Below are positions 45,205-54,089 of a stretch of DNA of 64,000 nucleotides, piece by piece. The notes under the pieces were generated by a model. The model was not told where the DNA came from and searched no databases. It was given only the letters and a program-made list of their open reading frames with translations. The first letter of the stretch is position 1. Each line of letters opens with the position of its first letter. The DNA comes from Gordonia polyisoprenivorans (GTDB lineage: Bacteria > Actinomycetota > Actinomycetes > Mycobacteriales > Mycobacteriaceae), in the NCBI RefSeq assembly GCF_017654315.1, contig NZ_CP072203.1, positions 2,728,001-2,792,000 on the forward strand, in the 5' to 3' direction. Made by a program: the position numbers and the translations under genes.

Positions 45205-46845
45205 GTGGATCCCGACGCTTCCCAGCCCGACGTCTCCCGGCCCGACGCTTCTCAGCCCCAAACCCCCGCCTCCGCGACACCGCAAGCACAGCACCCGCAG
45301 GCCGCTGCCTCACCGGCGCCGGCCGCGGGTTCGAACGCGCCCGTCATGCCGTGGTCGGCGCCGACGGTGAACGAGGCGAGTGTCGCGCCCGGCAACTCCT
45401 CCGAGGGTGACGGGTCCGCTCGCGTTGTTCGGCACGCCCCGGTCTCCCCGGCGACGGCTCAGGTCTTCGGTCGGCCCTCCGGAGTGGCGGGCTCCTTCGC
45501 GCCCGGCGCGGCGGCACCCGACCGTCCCGCACCCGCCGTCGGTCCGCCGGATCCGGTTCTCGCCGAGGCCTTCGGACGTCCCGACGGTAGTGGCGAGACA
45601 TTGCAGCGTGACCCGCTGGCCACCTACGGCATTCCCGACGAACCCGCACCGCCGGCCGACCCGTGGCGCGATCCGGAGAGCCCGGCGACGCTGGCCCGGC
45701 CTGCGGTCGCCGAATCCGCACCCGCGATTCCCACCGCCGCCGGCCCCAAGCTGGGCATCCGCGAGGTCCTGCTCGGCCGTCGGATCGCATGGCACGCGCT
45801 GGCGGCGCTGGCCGTGATCGCACTGCTGATCGGCGTCGTCGGTGGACTGATGGGCAGGTTCACCGCGGAGGTCGCGGCCCCGCTCAACAGCAACACCGTC
45901 GAACTGTCGACCCAGGGCGACGACAACGGTGACGCACCGCGGTCGTCGGTGGCCCGGGTGGCGCAGGCCGTGGAGAAGTCGGTGGTCGCCGTCGACGTGC
46001 GACTGTCCAATGGATCGGCCACCGGGTCGGGCTTCGTCATCGATCGCAACGGCTACATCCTCACCAACAACCACGTCATCTCACTCGCCGCGTCCGACCG
46101 GACCGCCAAACTCGAGGTCGTCTTCTCCGACCGCAACCGGGTGCCCGCCCGCATCGTCGGACGTGACCCCAAGACGGATGTGGCCGTGCTCAAGGTCGAC
46201 AACGTCGACAACCTCACCGTCGCCCAACTCGGCGATTCCAACGACCTCCAGATCGGTGAGGAGGTCGTGGCCTTTGGCTCGCCACTGGGCCTGGATCGCA
46301 CCGTGACCAGCGGTATCGTCAGCGCCCTGCATCGTGCGGTGCCGCTGCGTCCGGACTCCGAGTCCGACACCGACGCCGTCATCGACGCCATCCAGACCGA
46401 CGCGGCGATCAACCCCGGCAATTCCGGCGGTCCGCTCGTCGACGCCCAGGCCAAGGTGGTGGGTATCAACACCGCCGGACTCGTCCCGGGCGGTGGCTCG
46501 ATCGGACTCGGGTTCGCCATCCCGATCGGTGAGGCGGTCCCCATCGCGCAGGCACTGATCCGCGACGGAAAGGTCAACCATCCGCAGATCGGCGTGAACG
46601 CCAGCGACGTCCGCAACGACAGGGTGCTCGGCGCCCAGGTCCGCAACGTGGTGGCCGGCGGCCCGGCCGCCCAGGCCGGGCTGCGGGAGAACGACGTGGT
46701 CGTCTCGTTCAACGGCCGCACCATCGAAAGTGCCGACGAATTGACCGTCGCCGTGCGCACCGCGAAGATCGGGGAGCCGGTCAAGTTCACCTACTGGCGC
46801 GACGGGCGTACCTTCGAGGGCACGATGACGCCCGCGAGTGACTGA
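45205..46845 (+). CDS. htrA: HtrA-family membrane-anchored serine protease
   Basis: 546 aa. A Pro/Ala-rich cytoplasmic region (1-190) precedes a membrane helix (196-216). The extracytoplasmic trypsin-like domain has the triad His290 (TNNHVIS), Asp325 (KTDVAVLKV) and Ser407 (GNSGGPLV). One PDZ domain covers about 455-545 (IGVNASDVRNDRVLGAQVRNVVAGGPAAQAGL). It degrades misfolded envelope proteins and is part of the SigE response. The GTG start at 45205 is 3 nt after rseA. As in M. tuberculosis Rv1223, the sigE-rseA-htrA-tatB order is kept. Confidence 0.94.
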   Translation: MDPDASQPDVSRPDASQPQTPASATPQAQHPQAAASPAPAAGSNAPVMPWSAPTVNEASVAPGNSSEGDGSARVVRHAPVSPATAQVFGRPSGVAGSFAPGAAAPDRPAPAVGPPDPVLAEAFGRPDGSGETLQRDPLATYGIPDEPAPPADPWRDPESPATLARPAVAESAPAIPTAAGPKLGIREVLLGRRIAWHALAALAVIALLIGVVGGLMGRFTAEVAAPLNSNTVELSTQGDDNGDAPRSSVARVAQAVEKSVVAVDVRLSNGSATGSGFVIDRNGYILTNNHVISLAASDRTAKLEVVFSDRNRVPARIVGRDPKTDVAVLKVDNVDNLTVAQLGDSNDLQIGEEVVAFGSPLGLDRTVTSGIVSALHRAVPLRPDSESDTDAVIDAIQTDAAINPGNSGGPLVDAQAKVVGINTAGLVPGGGSIGLGFAIPIGEAVPIAQALIRDGKVNHPQIGVNASDVRNDRVLGAQVRNVVAGGPAAQAGLRENDVVVSFNGRTIESADELTVAVRTAKIGEPVKFTYWRDGRTFEGTMTPASD

Positions 46846-46887
46846 GAACGTCCACCACCAGCGGACGCGCGAGAGCGGGGAAGTGCC

Positions 46888-47361
46888 ATGTTCGACAGTG
46901 TGGGTTGGGGAGAGATCTTCATCCTGATCGTCGCTGGACTCGTCATCCTGGGACCGGAGCGGTTGCCCGGAGCGATTTCGTGGACGATGCAGTCGCTGCG
47001 CAAGGTTCGCGAGTATGCGACCGGCGCGACCGATCAGCTCAAGAACGACTTCGGTACGGACTTCGACGACCTCCGCAAACCGCTCGCCGATCTCAACGAG
47101 CTACGCGGTATGACACCGAAATCGATGATCACCAAGCACCTGCTCGACGGCGACGACTCGGTCTTCAAGACCTTCACCGACGCCGGCTCGGTACTCAAGT
47201 CGGCCACCGACACCCCGCCGATCAAGCCTGTATCCAAGCCCATGCCCGACGGTCCCGTCGGTGAGCCCGGGCCGTCGCTGAGGAAGCCGAGTGCCGCGGA
47301 CTCGTCCGAACACCGGCCCGCACGCGGTCATCACGACGTCTCCGATTGGGACGCAACATAA
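46888..47361 (+). CDS. tatB: TatB, twin-arginine translocase subunit
   Basis: 157 aa. The N-terminal MFDSVGWGEIFILIVAGLVILGPERLPG gives a membrane helix (about 8-22), the conserved Gly-Pro hinge and an amphipathic helix (SWTMQSLRKVREYATGAT), followed by a long hydrophilic tail. The length and E8 in the helix favour TatB over TatA. The Tat system exports folded proteins. The transglycosylase at 48626 carries a Tat-like signal. The gene lies 42 nt after htrA. Confidence 0.93.
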   Translation: MFDSVGWGEIFILIVAGLVILGPERLPGAISWTMQSLRKVREYATGATDQLKNDFGTDFDDLRKPLADLNELRGMTPKSMITKHLLDGDDSVFKTFTDAGSVLKSATDTPPIKPVSKPMPDGPVGEPGPSLRKPSAADSSEHRPARGHHDVSDWDAT

Positions 47362-47394
47362 TTCGCTGATCGACGAAGTGTCGGCAGGTGAACG

Positions 47395-48537
47395 TCAGTG
47401 CCGAGTGGTGTCGATGCCCAGACTCATGCCGGCCAGGCCGCGTCGACGGACCGCGAGTTTGTCGGCGATCGCACGCAACGCCGATCCGGACGCGGAGTCG
47501 GGCTCGGCGAGCACGACCGGTGTGCCCGAGTCGCCGCCTTCCCGCAATGCCGGTTCGAGTGGCACCTGACCGAGGAGATCGACCTGCGCGCCGACCATCT
47601 GGGTGAGCCGGTCGGCGACCGTCTGGCCGCCACCGGAACCGAAGGGTTCCATCCGTGTACCGTCGGGCAGTTCCATCCACGACATGTTCTCCACGACGCC
47701 GAGGATCTTCTGCCGGGTCTGCAGGGCGATCGCACCGGCGCGCTCGGCGACCTCGGCGGCCGCCTGCTGTGGGGTGGTGACCACCAGGATCTCCGCACCC
47801 GGGATCAGCTGGGCGATCGAGATCGCGACGTCGCCGGTGCCGGGCGGCAGGTCGAGCAGCAGCACATCGAGGTCACCCCAGTACACGTCGGCAAGGAACT
47901 GCTGCAGTGCCCGGTGTAGCATCGGCCCGCGCCAGGTGACCGGGGTGTTGCCGCTGGTGAACTGGCCGATCGAGATGAATCGCACGTCGTGGGAGATCGG
48001 CGGCATGATCATCTTCTCGACCTGGGTGGGCTTGGCGTCGCTGCCGAGCATTCGGGGCACCGAGTGGCCGTAGATGTCGGCGTCGAGCACCCCGACAGAC
48101 AGTCCGCGCTCGGCGAGCGCGCAGGCGAGATTGACGGTGACCGACGACTTCCCGACGCCACCCTTGCCCGAGGCGACGGCATAGACGCGGGTCAGCGATC
48201 CCGGCTGGGCGAAGGGGATCACCGGTTCGGCGGAGTCGCCACGCAGCTTCTTGCGGAGCTCGGAGCGTTGTTCGTCGTCCATCACGTCGAGGGTCACGCG
48301 CACCTCGCCGACCCCGGGTACGTCGGAGACCGCGGTTTCCACCCGGCCGCTGATCTCGCCGCGCATCGGGCAGCCCGAGGTGGTCAGGTACACCGCGACG
48401 TCGACACTGGCGTCGTCGTTGACCGCCACCGATTTCACCATGCCGAGATCGGTGATGGGTTTGCCGATCTCCGGGTCCCGCACCTTGGACAGGGCGGCGC
48501 GAACCGCGGATTCGTTGGGCGTCACTGCTGTAGTCAT
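47395..48537 (-). CDS. mrp: Mrp/ApbC-type P-loop iron-sulfur carrier
   Basis: 380 aa. An N-terminal MIP18/DUF59 domain covers about 1-90 (VRAALSKVRDPEIGKPITDLGMVKSV). The ATPase has a deviant Walker A VASGKGGVGKSS near 118-129, DADIYGHSVPRML, LDLPPGTGD and TPQQAAAEVAERAG. The C-terminal CxxC seen in many relatives is absent (ENMSWMELPDGT), as I recall for mycobacterial Mrp. It probably carries Fe-S clusters. ATG 48537 follows a TAAGCT box (minus 48546-48551) by 8 nt. GTG 48540 is an alternative. Confidence 0.92.
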   Translation of the reverse strand: MTTAVTPNESAVRAALSKVRDPEIGKPITDLGMVKSVAVNDDASVDVAVYLTTSGCPMRGEISGRVETAVSDVPGVGEVRVTLDVMDDEQRSELRKKLRGDSAEPVIPFAQPGSLTRVYAVASGKGGVGKSSVTVNLACALAERGLSVGVLDADIYGHSVPRMLGSDAKPTQVEKMIMPPISHDVRFISIGQFTSGNTPVTWRGPMLHRALQQFLADVYWGDLDVLLLDLPPGTGDVAISIAQLIPGAEILVVTTPQQAAAEVAERAGAIALQTRQKILGVVENMSWMELPDGTRMEPFGSGGGQTVADRLTQMVGAQVDLLGQVPLEPALREGGDSGTPVVLAEPDSASGSALRAIADKLAVRRRGLAGMSLGIDTTRH

Positions 48538-48625
48538 CACCTGCCAGCTTAACCGCCGGTGATGACCTCTCCGTCGGAGTGACCCCTGGTGCAGGCGCGG
48601 TCAGGCGTTGTCGGCATTCGTCCGA

Positions 48626-49669
48626 TCAGCGAGCCGGGGTGGTCTGCGGGGTGGTCTGCGGGGTCGCTCGCGGGGCCGGCGCGGGTGGCTGACCGGGCAG
48701 CGTGATCCCCGGTGGCAGACAGATCATGCCGAGACACTGTTGGGTCGGGGTGGTCGTCGACGGGGCCGAGGGACCCGATGAGGGTGCACCGCTCGACGGG
48801 GCGGACGGCCGGGACGGGGAACTCGACGACGAACTCGACGGCGGGCGCATCTCCGGGATCGGGGTCGTCGGCATCACTCCGGTGGCATACGCCGCCGCCC
48901 AGGCCAGCACGTTCTGCGCGTACGCCAGGGAGTGGTTGTATCGCATGACCGCGGCGACCTTGTTGCTGTCGGCCATGATGTCGGACACGCCCGCGCACAG
49001 ATAGCGCGCCGCCGAGTAGGTGGCGTCGAAGATGTTGTTGGGATCGGCCTTGCCGTCTCCGTTGCCGTCGCTGCCCCAGGCGGCCCAGGTGCTCGGGATG
49101 AATTGCATCGGTCCCATCGCCCGCGCATGCGATCCGTCCTCGTTGCGGATGACCTCGTTGCCCGCCAGTGAACCGTCGAGCACCGGCCCCTCGATGGGGG
49201 CGAGGGTGGTTCCGTACTGGTCGACATCGCCATTGTCGGCGTGATTGGACTCGATGCGTCCGATGCCGGCGAGCAGGAACCACGGGATCTTGCACGCCGC
49301 GTTCTCGGAGGCCTCTCGGTCGGCGGCGAGTTTGTATGCCTGCAGCACGATTCCCGGGATGCCGAGTGGCCCCGACGGCAGATCCGCCGACAACCGGAAC
49401 TGCGGCGCCACGTCGGCAGCGTCGGGACGGGCCGCCGGAGGGGCAAAGCCCAGCAATGAAACAGGTTGTGCGGCAGCGACTCCCGCCACATCGATCGGGA
49501 CGTTCGCGGCGAGTGGGATGCCACCGCCGTCGTGGGCACTCGAGGTGGCCGCACCCAAGACCATCGCGCCGACGAGGAGACTGCCTGCGCCGACCGACAA
49601 CGTTCGCCGGGTCAGCATCGAACCACGATGCGGGCCGCGGGACCGGTGGAAGGGATGGGGCACCCTCAT
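48626..49669 (-). CDS. Secreted lytic transglycosylase
   Basis: 347 aa. The signal region contains LTRRTLSVGAGSLLVGAMVLGAATSSA, with a twin-Arg (TRRTLS) resembling a Tat signal. An SLT_2-type domain covers about 105-260, with the catalytic Glu in GIGRIESNHADNG and the MGPMQFIPSTWAAWG and YNHSLAYAQNVLAWA segments. The C-terminal tail is Ser/Pro/Thr-rich and ends in a repeated TPQTTPQT, encoded by a short tandem repeat. It cleaves peptidoglycan glycan strands. ATG 49669 is given; ATG 49618 (MLTRRTLS) is a good alternative start. It corresponds to Rv1230c. Confidence 0.9.
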   Translation of the reverse strand: MRVPHPFHRSRGPHRGSMLTRRTLSVGAGSLLVGAMVLGAATSSAHDGGGIPLAANVPIDVAGVAAAQPVSLLGFAPPAARPDAADVAPQFRLSADLPSGPLGIPGIVLQAYKLAADREASENAACKIPWFLLAGIGRIESNHADNGDVDQYGTTLAPIEGPVLDGSLAGNEVIRNEDGSHARAMGPMQFIPSTWAAWGSDGNGDGKADPNNIFDATYSAARYLCAGVSDIMADSNKVAAVMRYNHSLAYAQNVLAWAAAYATGVMPTTPIPEMRPPSSSSSSSPSRPSAPSSGAPSSGPSAPSTTTPTQQCLGMICLPPGITLPGQPPAPAPRATPQTTPQTTPAR

Positions 49670-50000
49670 CGCGGGTCCCCGTGGTCGTGGGTTTGTCCCG
49701 TGCGCACTGTGCGCGCCATCGATCCGCGCCGCGCTGCGCTGGTACTCCCCGTACGCGCTGTCTGCCCTGTCACGTCGTTCACTCCGTTGTCAACGTCCAC
49801 CCGTCGTCGCCCCCCGAGAGAGCGGATGCGGTCGGGCCGGGTCCCGTGGGTGACACGAGCGGCAACCGACCGGCACTGTGGTCCACCATACATATGGGTC
49901 GGATGTCCCAGTCGGTGAACTCAGGGATTGGAACCCGGGGATCACCCTGATACGGGGAACGACCGACCCGAACGTGTAGTCGGTGGTCTCGGGTGCGGTG
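49670..50000. other. 331-nt intergenic region
   Basis: Between the transglycosylase and DUF1003 genes, both on the minus strand. No reading in it resembles a protein family. It presumably holds the transglycosylase promoter and the 3' end of the upstream operon. No strong hairpin or repeat was identified. Confidence 0.5.
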
Positions 50001-50534
50001 TTACGCCCGGTCGGGGCCACCTCGTCGGGAGACGTGATCCGACGGCTGGTCGAGGTCGCGGTTGGCGAGCCGGTCGACGAGGTCGTCGAGCAGGTCGTCG
50101 AGTTCCTTGCGCAGGTAGTCGCGGGTGACGGTGTCGCCGACGGCCAGGCGCACCGCCGCCAGCTCGCGGGCGAGGAACTCGGTGTCGGACTTGGTCTGCG
50201 CGGCCCGGGTGCGGTCCTCCTCGAGCGCAACCTTGTCGCGGTTCTCCTGCCGGTTCTGCGCGAGAAGGATCAGCGGCGCCGCGTACGCGGCCTGGGTGGA
50301 GAAGGCGAGATTGAGCAGGATGAACGGGTAGGGATCCCATCGAAGCGAGACCGCGAACAGGTTGATGGCGATCCACACCACCACGATCACGGTCTGGATT
50401 GCGAGGTAGCGGCCGGTTCCGAGGAATCGGGCGATGCGTTCGCTGTAGACGCCGACGACGTCGGAGTCGAGGTTGAAGGCCGGACGTCGACGCTCGCGGG
50501 GGGTGTCCAGCCTGCGGCCCCGGGGTTCGCTCAC
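50001..50534 (-). CDS. DUF1003 membrane protein
   Basis: 177 aa. Two membrane helices (about 43-65 YLAIQTVIVVVWIAINLFAV and 70-92 PFILLNLAFSTQAAYAAPLILL) in the DUF1003 core, with the typical WDPYPFILLNLAFSTQAAYAAPLILLAQNRQ and NRDKVALEEDR stretches, then a coiled, charged tail (LARELAAVRLAVGDTVTRDYLRKELDDLLDDLVDRL). Function is unknown. The start overlaps the upstream MgtE-like stop by 4 nt (ATGA), so the two are coupled, as for Rv1231c-Rv1232c. Confidence 0.9.
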   Translation of the reverse strand: MSEPRGRRLDTPRERRRPAFNLDSDVVGVYSERIARFLGTGRYLAIQTVIVVVWIAINLFAVSLRWDPYPFILLNLAFSTQAAYAAPLILLAQNRQENRDKVALEEDRTRAAQTKSDTEFLARELAAVRLAVGDTVTRDYLRKELDDLLDDLVDRLANRDLDQPSDHVSRRGGPDRA

Positions 50535-51820
50535 GACCGCACCTCGTCGGGCTGGTCGATCGGCTCGGTCTCGCGCCAGTCACGCGGCAGCAGTTGATCG
50601 AGGAGGTCGTCGACGCTGACCGCGCCGAGCAGGTGGTGCTGATCGTCGACGACCGGCCCGCACACCAGGTTGTAGGTTGCGAAGTAGCGGGTCACGGTCT
50701 CCAGGGAGTCCTCCGGTCGTAGGTGGGCGAGATCGGTGTCGAGGATGCCGCCCACGATGTTGGCGGGTGGCTCCCGCAGCAGCGCCTGCACGTGCACGCA
50801 GCCGAGGTATTTTCCGGTGGGTGTGGAGGTCGGTGGCCGGACGACGAAGACCAGGCTCGCGGCGGCCGGATTGATGTCGGGGTCGCGTATCCGCGCGAGC
50901 GCCTCGGCGACCGTGGTCGCCGGGGTGACGATGATCGGCTCGGAGGTCATCAGTCCGCCGGCGGTGTCGGGGGAGTGGGTGAGCAGTCGCCGAACCGGCT
51001 CGGAATCCTCCGGGTCCATGCGCGCCAGGAACGACTCGGCCTCGGTGTCGGAGAGCTCGCCGAGCAGGTCGGCGGCATCGTCGGGATCCATGGCCTCGAG
51101 CACGTCGACGGCGCGATCGAGCTCCAGATGCGACAACAAATCCTTCTGATCGTCGGGCGGTAACTCCTGCAGCACGTCGGCCAGGCGCTCGTCGTCGAGA
51201 GCCGAGGCGATCTCGTCGCGACGCTTGACGGGCAACTCGCGCAACGCATTCGCGACGTCGGCGGCACGCATGCCCTCGAACTGCAGGAGGGCTTGTGCCA
51301 CCCCCTGTCCGGGCAGGTCGAGGCTGCTCTGCGTCATACCGTGCACGTTGGACCACTCCACGACGTGGGTCTCGCCGCGGCGCAGCCCCCGTCGGCCGGA
51401 ACGCACCGCGACGCGGGCCACCACCCAGTCGCGGGTACGGGTGCGCTCGATGCCGAGGTCGACCACGGGCACATCGATTCCGGCGAGATCGGGCAGATCG
51501 GGGTCGACGACGCGGACCCGAGTGTCGAGGATCTGCCCGATCGCCAGTGCCTCACCGGGGCGCAGATGCAGTCGGCGCAGGCTGACCGTTCCGGTGTTGA
51601 GTGTCACCGCATTGGGTTCGATCGAGGTCACCCGGAGCATCGGGACGAAGATGCGTCGCCGCGTGGTCAGTTCCACCGCGAGTCCGAGTGCGCGCGGCTG
51701 TTGGCCGGGCAACCGCACCGAGATCACCGCGTCGCGCACACGCCCGATCGATTCACCGTCCGGGCCAAGGACGGCCAATCCGACTAACCTGGCCACGAAC
51801 ACCTTGCTCACCGCCGACAT
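50531..51820 (-). CDS. MgtE-N/CBS-domain protein without the transporter domain
   Basis: 429 aa. An N-terminal PRC-barrel-like region covers about 1-150 (FVARLVGLAVLGPDGESIGRVRDAVIS). An MgtE intracellular N-domain covers about 165-280, with tandem helical repeats (AADVANALRELPVKRRDEIASALDDERLADVLQELPPDDQKDLL). Paired CBS domains cover about 285-410 (GGLMTSEPIIVTPATTVAEAL, LETVTRYFATYNLVCGPVVD). The MgtE membrane channel is missing, so this is a cytoplasmic sensor-like protein, possibly acting with the coupled DUF1003 membrane protein (inference). The ATG at 51820 is 7 nt after a TACCCT box on the minus strand. Confidence 0.88.
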   Translation of the reverse strand: MSAVSKVFVARLVGLAVLGPDGESIGRVRDAVISVRLPGQQPRALGLAVELTTRRRIFVPMLRVTSIEPNAVTLNTGTVSLRRLHLRPGEALAIGQILDTRVRVVDPDLPDLAGIDVPVVDLGIERTRTRDWVVARVAVRSGRRGLRRGETHVVEWSNVHGMTQSSLDLPGQGVAQALLQFEGMRAADVANALRELPVKRRDEIASALDDERLADVLQELPPDDQKDLLSHLELDRAVDVLEAMDPDDAADLLGELSDTEAESFLARMDPEDSEPVRRLLTHSPDTAGGLMTSEPIIVTPATTVAEALARIRDPDINPAAASLVFVVRPPTSTPTGKYLGCVHVQALLREPPANIVGGILDTDLAHLRPEDSLETVTRYFATYNLVCGPVVDDQHHLLGAVSVDDLLDQLLPRDWRETEPIDQPDEVRS

Positions 51821-51827
51821 GGGAGTA

Positions 51828-51833
51828 AGGGTA
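51828..51833 (-). promoter_or_regulatory. -10 element (TACCCT) of the MgtE-N/CBS gene
   Basis: TACCCT (minus strand) lies 7 nt before the ATG at 51820, a leaderless arrangement. Confidence 0.6.
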
Positions 51834-51922
51834 GTGGCATCGCACCGGGGACGAATGCATGCCGGCGGCGGGTCGAGGACCCGAGGCCGGTTGCGGACCC
51901 GACTGACCCGCAAGGAGTGAGA

Positions 51923-52411
51923 ATGACCAATCCCATGCAGCCGTCGCGGCAGACGCCGGGACTGCCGACGCCGCCCAAGGGTTGGCCGATCGGCTCGTAT
52001 TCGACCTACGCCGAGGCTCAGCGGGCGGTGGACTACCTGTCCGACGAGCACTTCACGGTCGAGGACGTCACCATCGTCGGCGTCGACCTGATGCAAGTCG
52101 AGCGCGTCATCGGACGGCTGACGTGGGGCAAGGTCATCGGTGGCGGCATCGTGTCGGGAGCGTGGCTGGGTCTGTTCTTCGGCTTGCTGGTCTCAATCGT
52201 CGTCTCCGGAAATCCGCTGGTGCCGATCCTCTTCGGTCTTGTCGGCGGTGTCATCTTCGGTCTGATCTCGGCGACCATCCCCTATGCGGCGACCCGCGGT
52301 CAGCGTGATTTCGCCTCGACCATGCAATTGGTGGCGGGACGTTACGACGTGCTGTGTGATCCCAAGAGCGCGGAGAAGGCGCGGAACATGCTGGCCCGAC
52401 TGAACCCCTGA
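51923..52411 (+). CDS. General stress protein 17M-like membrane protein
   Basis: 162 aa. An N-terminal YflT/general-stress 17M-like domain (PIGSYSTYAEAQRAVDYLSDEHFTVEDVTIVGVDL) is followed by two adjacent membrane helices (about 82-105 VSGAWLGLFFGLLVSIVVSG and 108-130 LVPILFGLVGGVIFGLISATI) and a short cytoplasmic end. Function is unknown in actinobacteria. It corresponds to Rv1234. The ATG at 51923 has AAGGAG 7 nt upstream. It is divergent from the MgtE-N/CBS gene and precedes the trehalose transporter. Confidence 0.88.
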   Translation: MTNPMQPSRQTPGLPTPPKGWPIGSYSTYAEAQRAVDYLSDEHFTVEDVTIVGVDLMQVERVIGRLTWGKVIGGGIVSGAWLGLFFGLLVSIVVSGNPLVPILFGLVGGVIFGLISATIPYAATRGQRDFASTMQLVAGRYDVLCDPKSAEKARNMLARLNP

Positions 52412-52604
52412 GACGGGTCACGCGATCCCGGGCCTGATCGGCTCGCCGTGATCCACGTGATCCACACGGTCTCGAATTGGCACGGCCGCACACATTGTGT
52501 TGCCCGTCACATGCATGTCGGGATAGCGTAACCTCCGAGACGGCCATGATCGCGTCGCGCACAACGCGTCGGCGTCGTCATGTGCACGACATGGAGGAGG
52601 CCGC

Positions 52605-54089
52605 GTGCGGCGCAGGATGGGCGGTGCGAGTCGTGACCCCGGTGACGGGTCGCGAAACCGGAAGTCGTCTTTGGGGATCCGCGGCAAGGTGGTCATCGCC
52701 GCGGCTGCGCTGGCCACGCTGGCGCCGATCGTGACGGCCTGCGGCTCCGGGTACGAGGCAGGCGTGCTGAACCTGTATCCGCCTGCCGATGGCGCGAATT
52801 CGGTGAAGGTCCAGGCGGACAAGTGCTCCAAGGAGTCCGGGGGCGAATACCGGATCGTCACCACTGCGCTGCCCAAGGCGGCCGACGATCAGCGTCTGCA
52901 ACTGGCCCGACGCCTGTCGGGCAACGATCACAGCCTGGACCTGATGGGCATGGACGTGGTGTGGACCGCCGAGTTCGCCGACGCCGGTTGGCTTGTCCCG
53001 GTGCCCGATGATCTCGTCGCGCAGGTCACCGCGCGCACGCTCGGGGGTCCGCTGGAGACAGCGCAGTGGAAGACCCCCGGTGATGCTGCCCAGCGCCTCT
53101 ACGCCATCCCGATCTGGACCAATACGCAGCTGCTCTGGTATCGCAAGGATGTTCTCGCCGATACGGTTCGCCAGCCCGCCGCGACCAACTGGGAGCGGAT
53201 GCTCGAACAGGCCCAGGTCAGTCTCGGCAAGGGCGGTCCCGGCCAGATCATGGTGCAGGGCAAGCAATATGAAGGTCTGATGGTGTGGTTCAACTCCGTG
53301 TTGGCCAGTGCCGGCGGCCAGATCGTCGATCCCGACAACCCCAGCAAGGTGACGCTGAACGACACCCCGGCGCACCGTGCCGCGACGGTCAAGGCCCTGC
53401 AGATCCTCAAGGCGGTTGCCAACGCGCCGGGCCACGATCCGTCGCTGACCAACGGTGATGAGACCAGCTCGCGCCTCGGCATGGAGAACGGATCGGCGCT
53501 CTACGAGGTGAATTGGCCGTTCGTGCTCGCCTCGATGCGAGAGAACGCGTCGGCGGGCAGTGTCCCGTATCTGACGGATCTGCAGAAGTACAAGAGTCTG
53601 TTTGCCGACGCGAACAACTCGCCCACCGACGCGCAGTTGGCGCCGGTGACCAAGGCCGTGCGCCAGAAGTTCGACTTCCGGCCGTATCCGGGGGTGGGTG
53701 ATCTACCCGCCAAGAGCACGCTGGGTGGACTGAACATCGCCGTCGCCAGCACCTCGCAGCAGAAGGATCTCGCGTTCAAGGCGGCGATGTGCCTGACGAG
53801 CGCCGACGCGCAGAAGTACTACAGCCTCAACGCGGGTACGCCGCCGGTGATCTCGTCGCTCTACTCCGACCCGGAGTTCCGGGCGGCCTATCCCATGGCC
53901 GACGACATCAAGCTGCAGCTCGAACCCGATCACGCGGCGCTGCGTCCGAAATCGCCGCAATATCAGTCCATCTCGACGCTGGTTCAGGCCAAGCTGTCAC
54001 CGGTCGGGGCGTGGGACCCACAGAATCTGGTCGATCAGCTCGCCGATGCGGTACAGAAGGCGATCAACGGGGAGGGCATCATCCCATGA
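52605..54089 (+). CDS. lpqY: LpqY, trehalose-binding lipoprotein of LpqY-SugABC
   Basis: 494 aa family-1 extracellular solute-binding protein. A basic N-terminus, hydrophobic helix and lipobox VTAC (Cys46) anchor it outside the membrane. The body shows the sugar-binding fold (LMGMDVVWTAEFADAGWLVPV, YAIPIWTNTQLLWYRKDVL). In mycobacteria LpqY-SugABC recycles trehalose released during mycolate transfer. The GTG at 52605 follows GGAGGAGG. The stop overlaps sugA (ATGA). Codon use here is the normal high-GC3 style of the window, unlike most of sugABC. Confidence 0.94.
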   Translation: MRRRMGGASRDPGDGSRNRKSSLGIRGKVVIAAAALATLAPIVTACGSGYEAGVLNLYPPADGANSVKVQADKCSKESGGEYRIVTTALPKAADDQRLQLARRLSGNDHSLDLMGMDVVWTAEFADAGWLVPVPDDLVAQVTARTLGGPLETAQWKTPGDAAQRLYAIPIWTNTQLLWYRKDVLADTVRQPAATNWERMLEQAQVSLGKGGPGQIMVQGKQYEGLMVWFNSVLASAGGQIVDPDNPSKVTLNDTPAHRAATVKALQILKAVANAPGHDPSLTNGDETSSRLGMENGSALYEVNWPFVLASMRENASAGSVPYLTDLQKYKSLFADANNSPTDAQLAPVTKAVRQKFDFRPYPGVGDLPAKSTLGGLNIAVASTSQQKDLAFKAAMCLTSADAQKYYSLNAGTPPVISSLYSDPEFRAAYPMADDIKLQLEPDHAALRPKSPQYQSISTLVQAKLSPVGAWDPQNLVDQLADAVQKAINGEGIIP

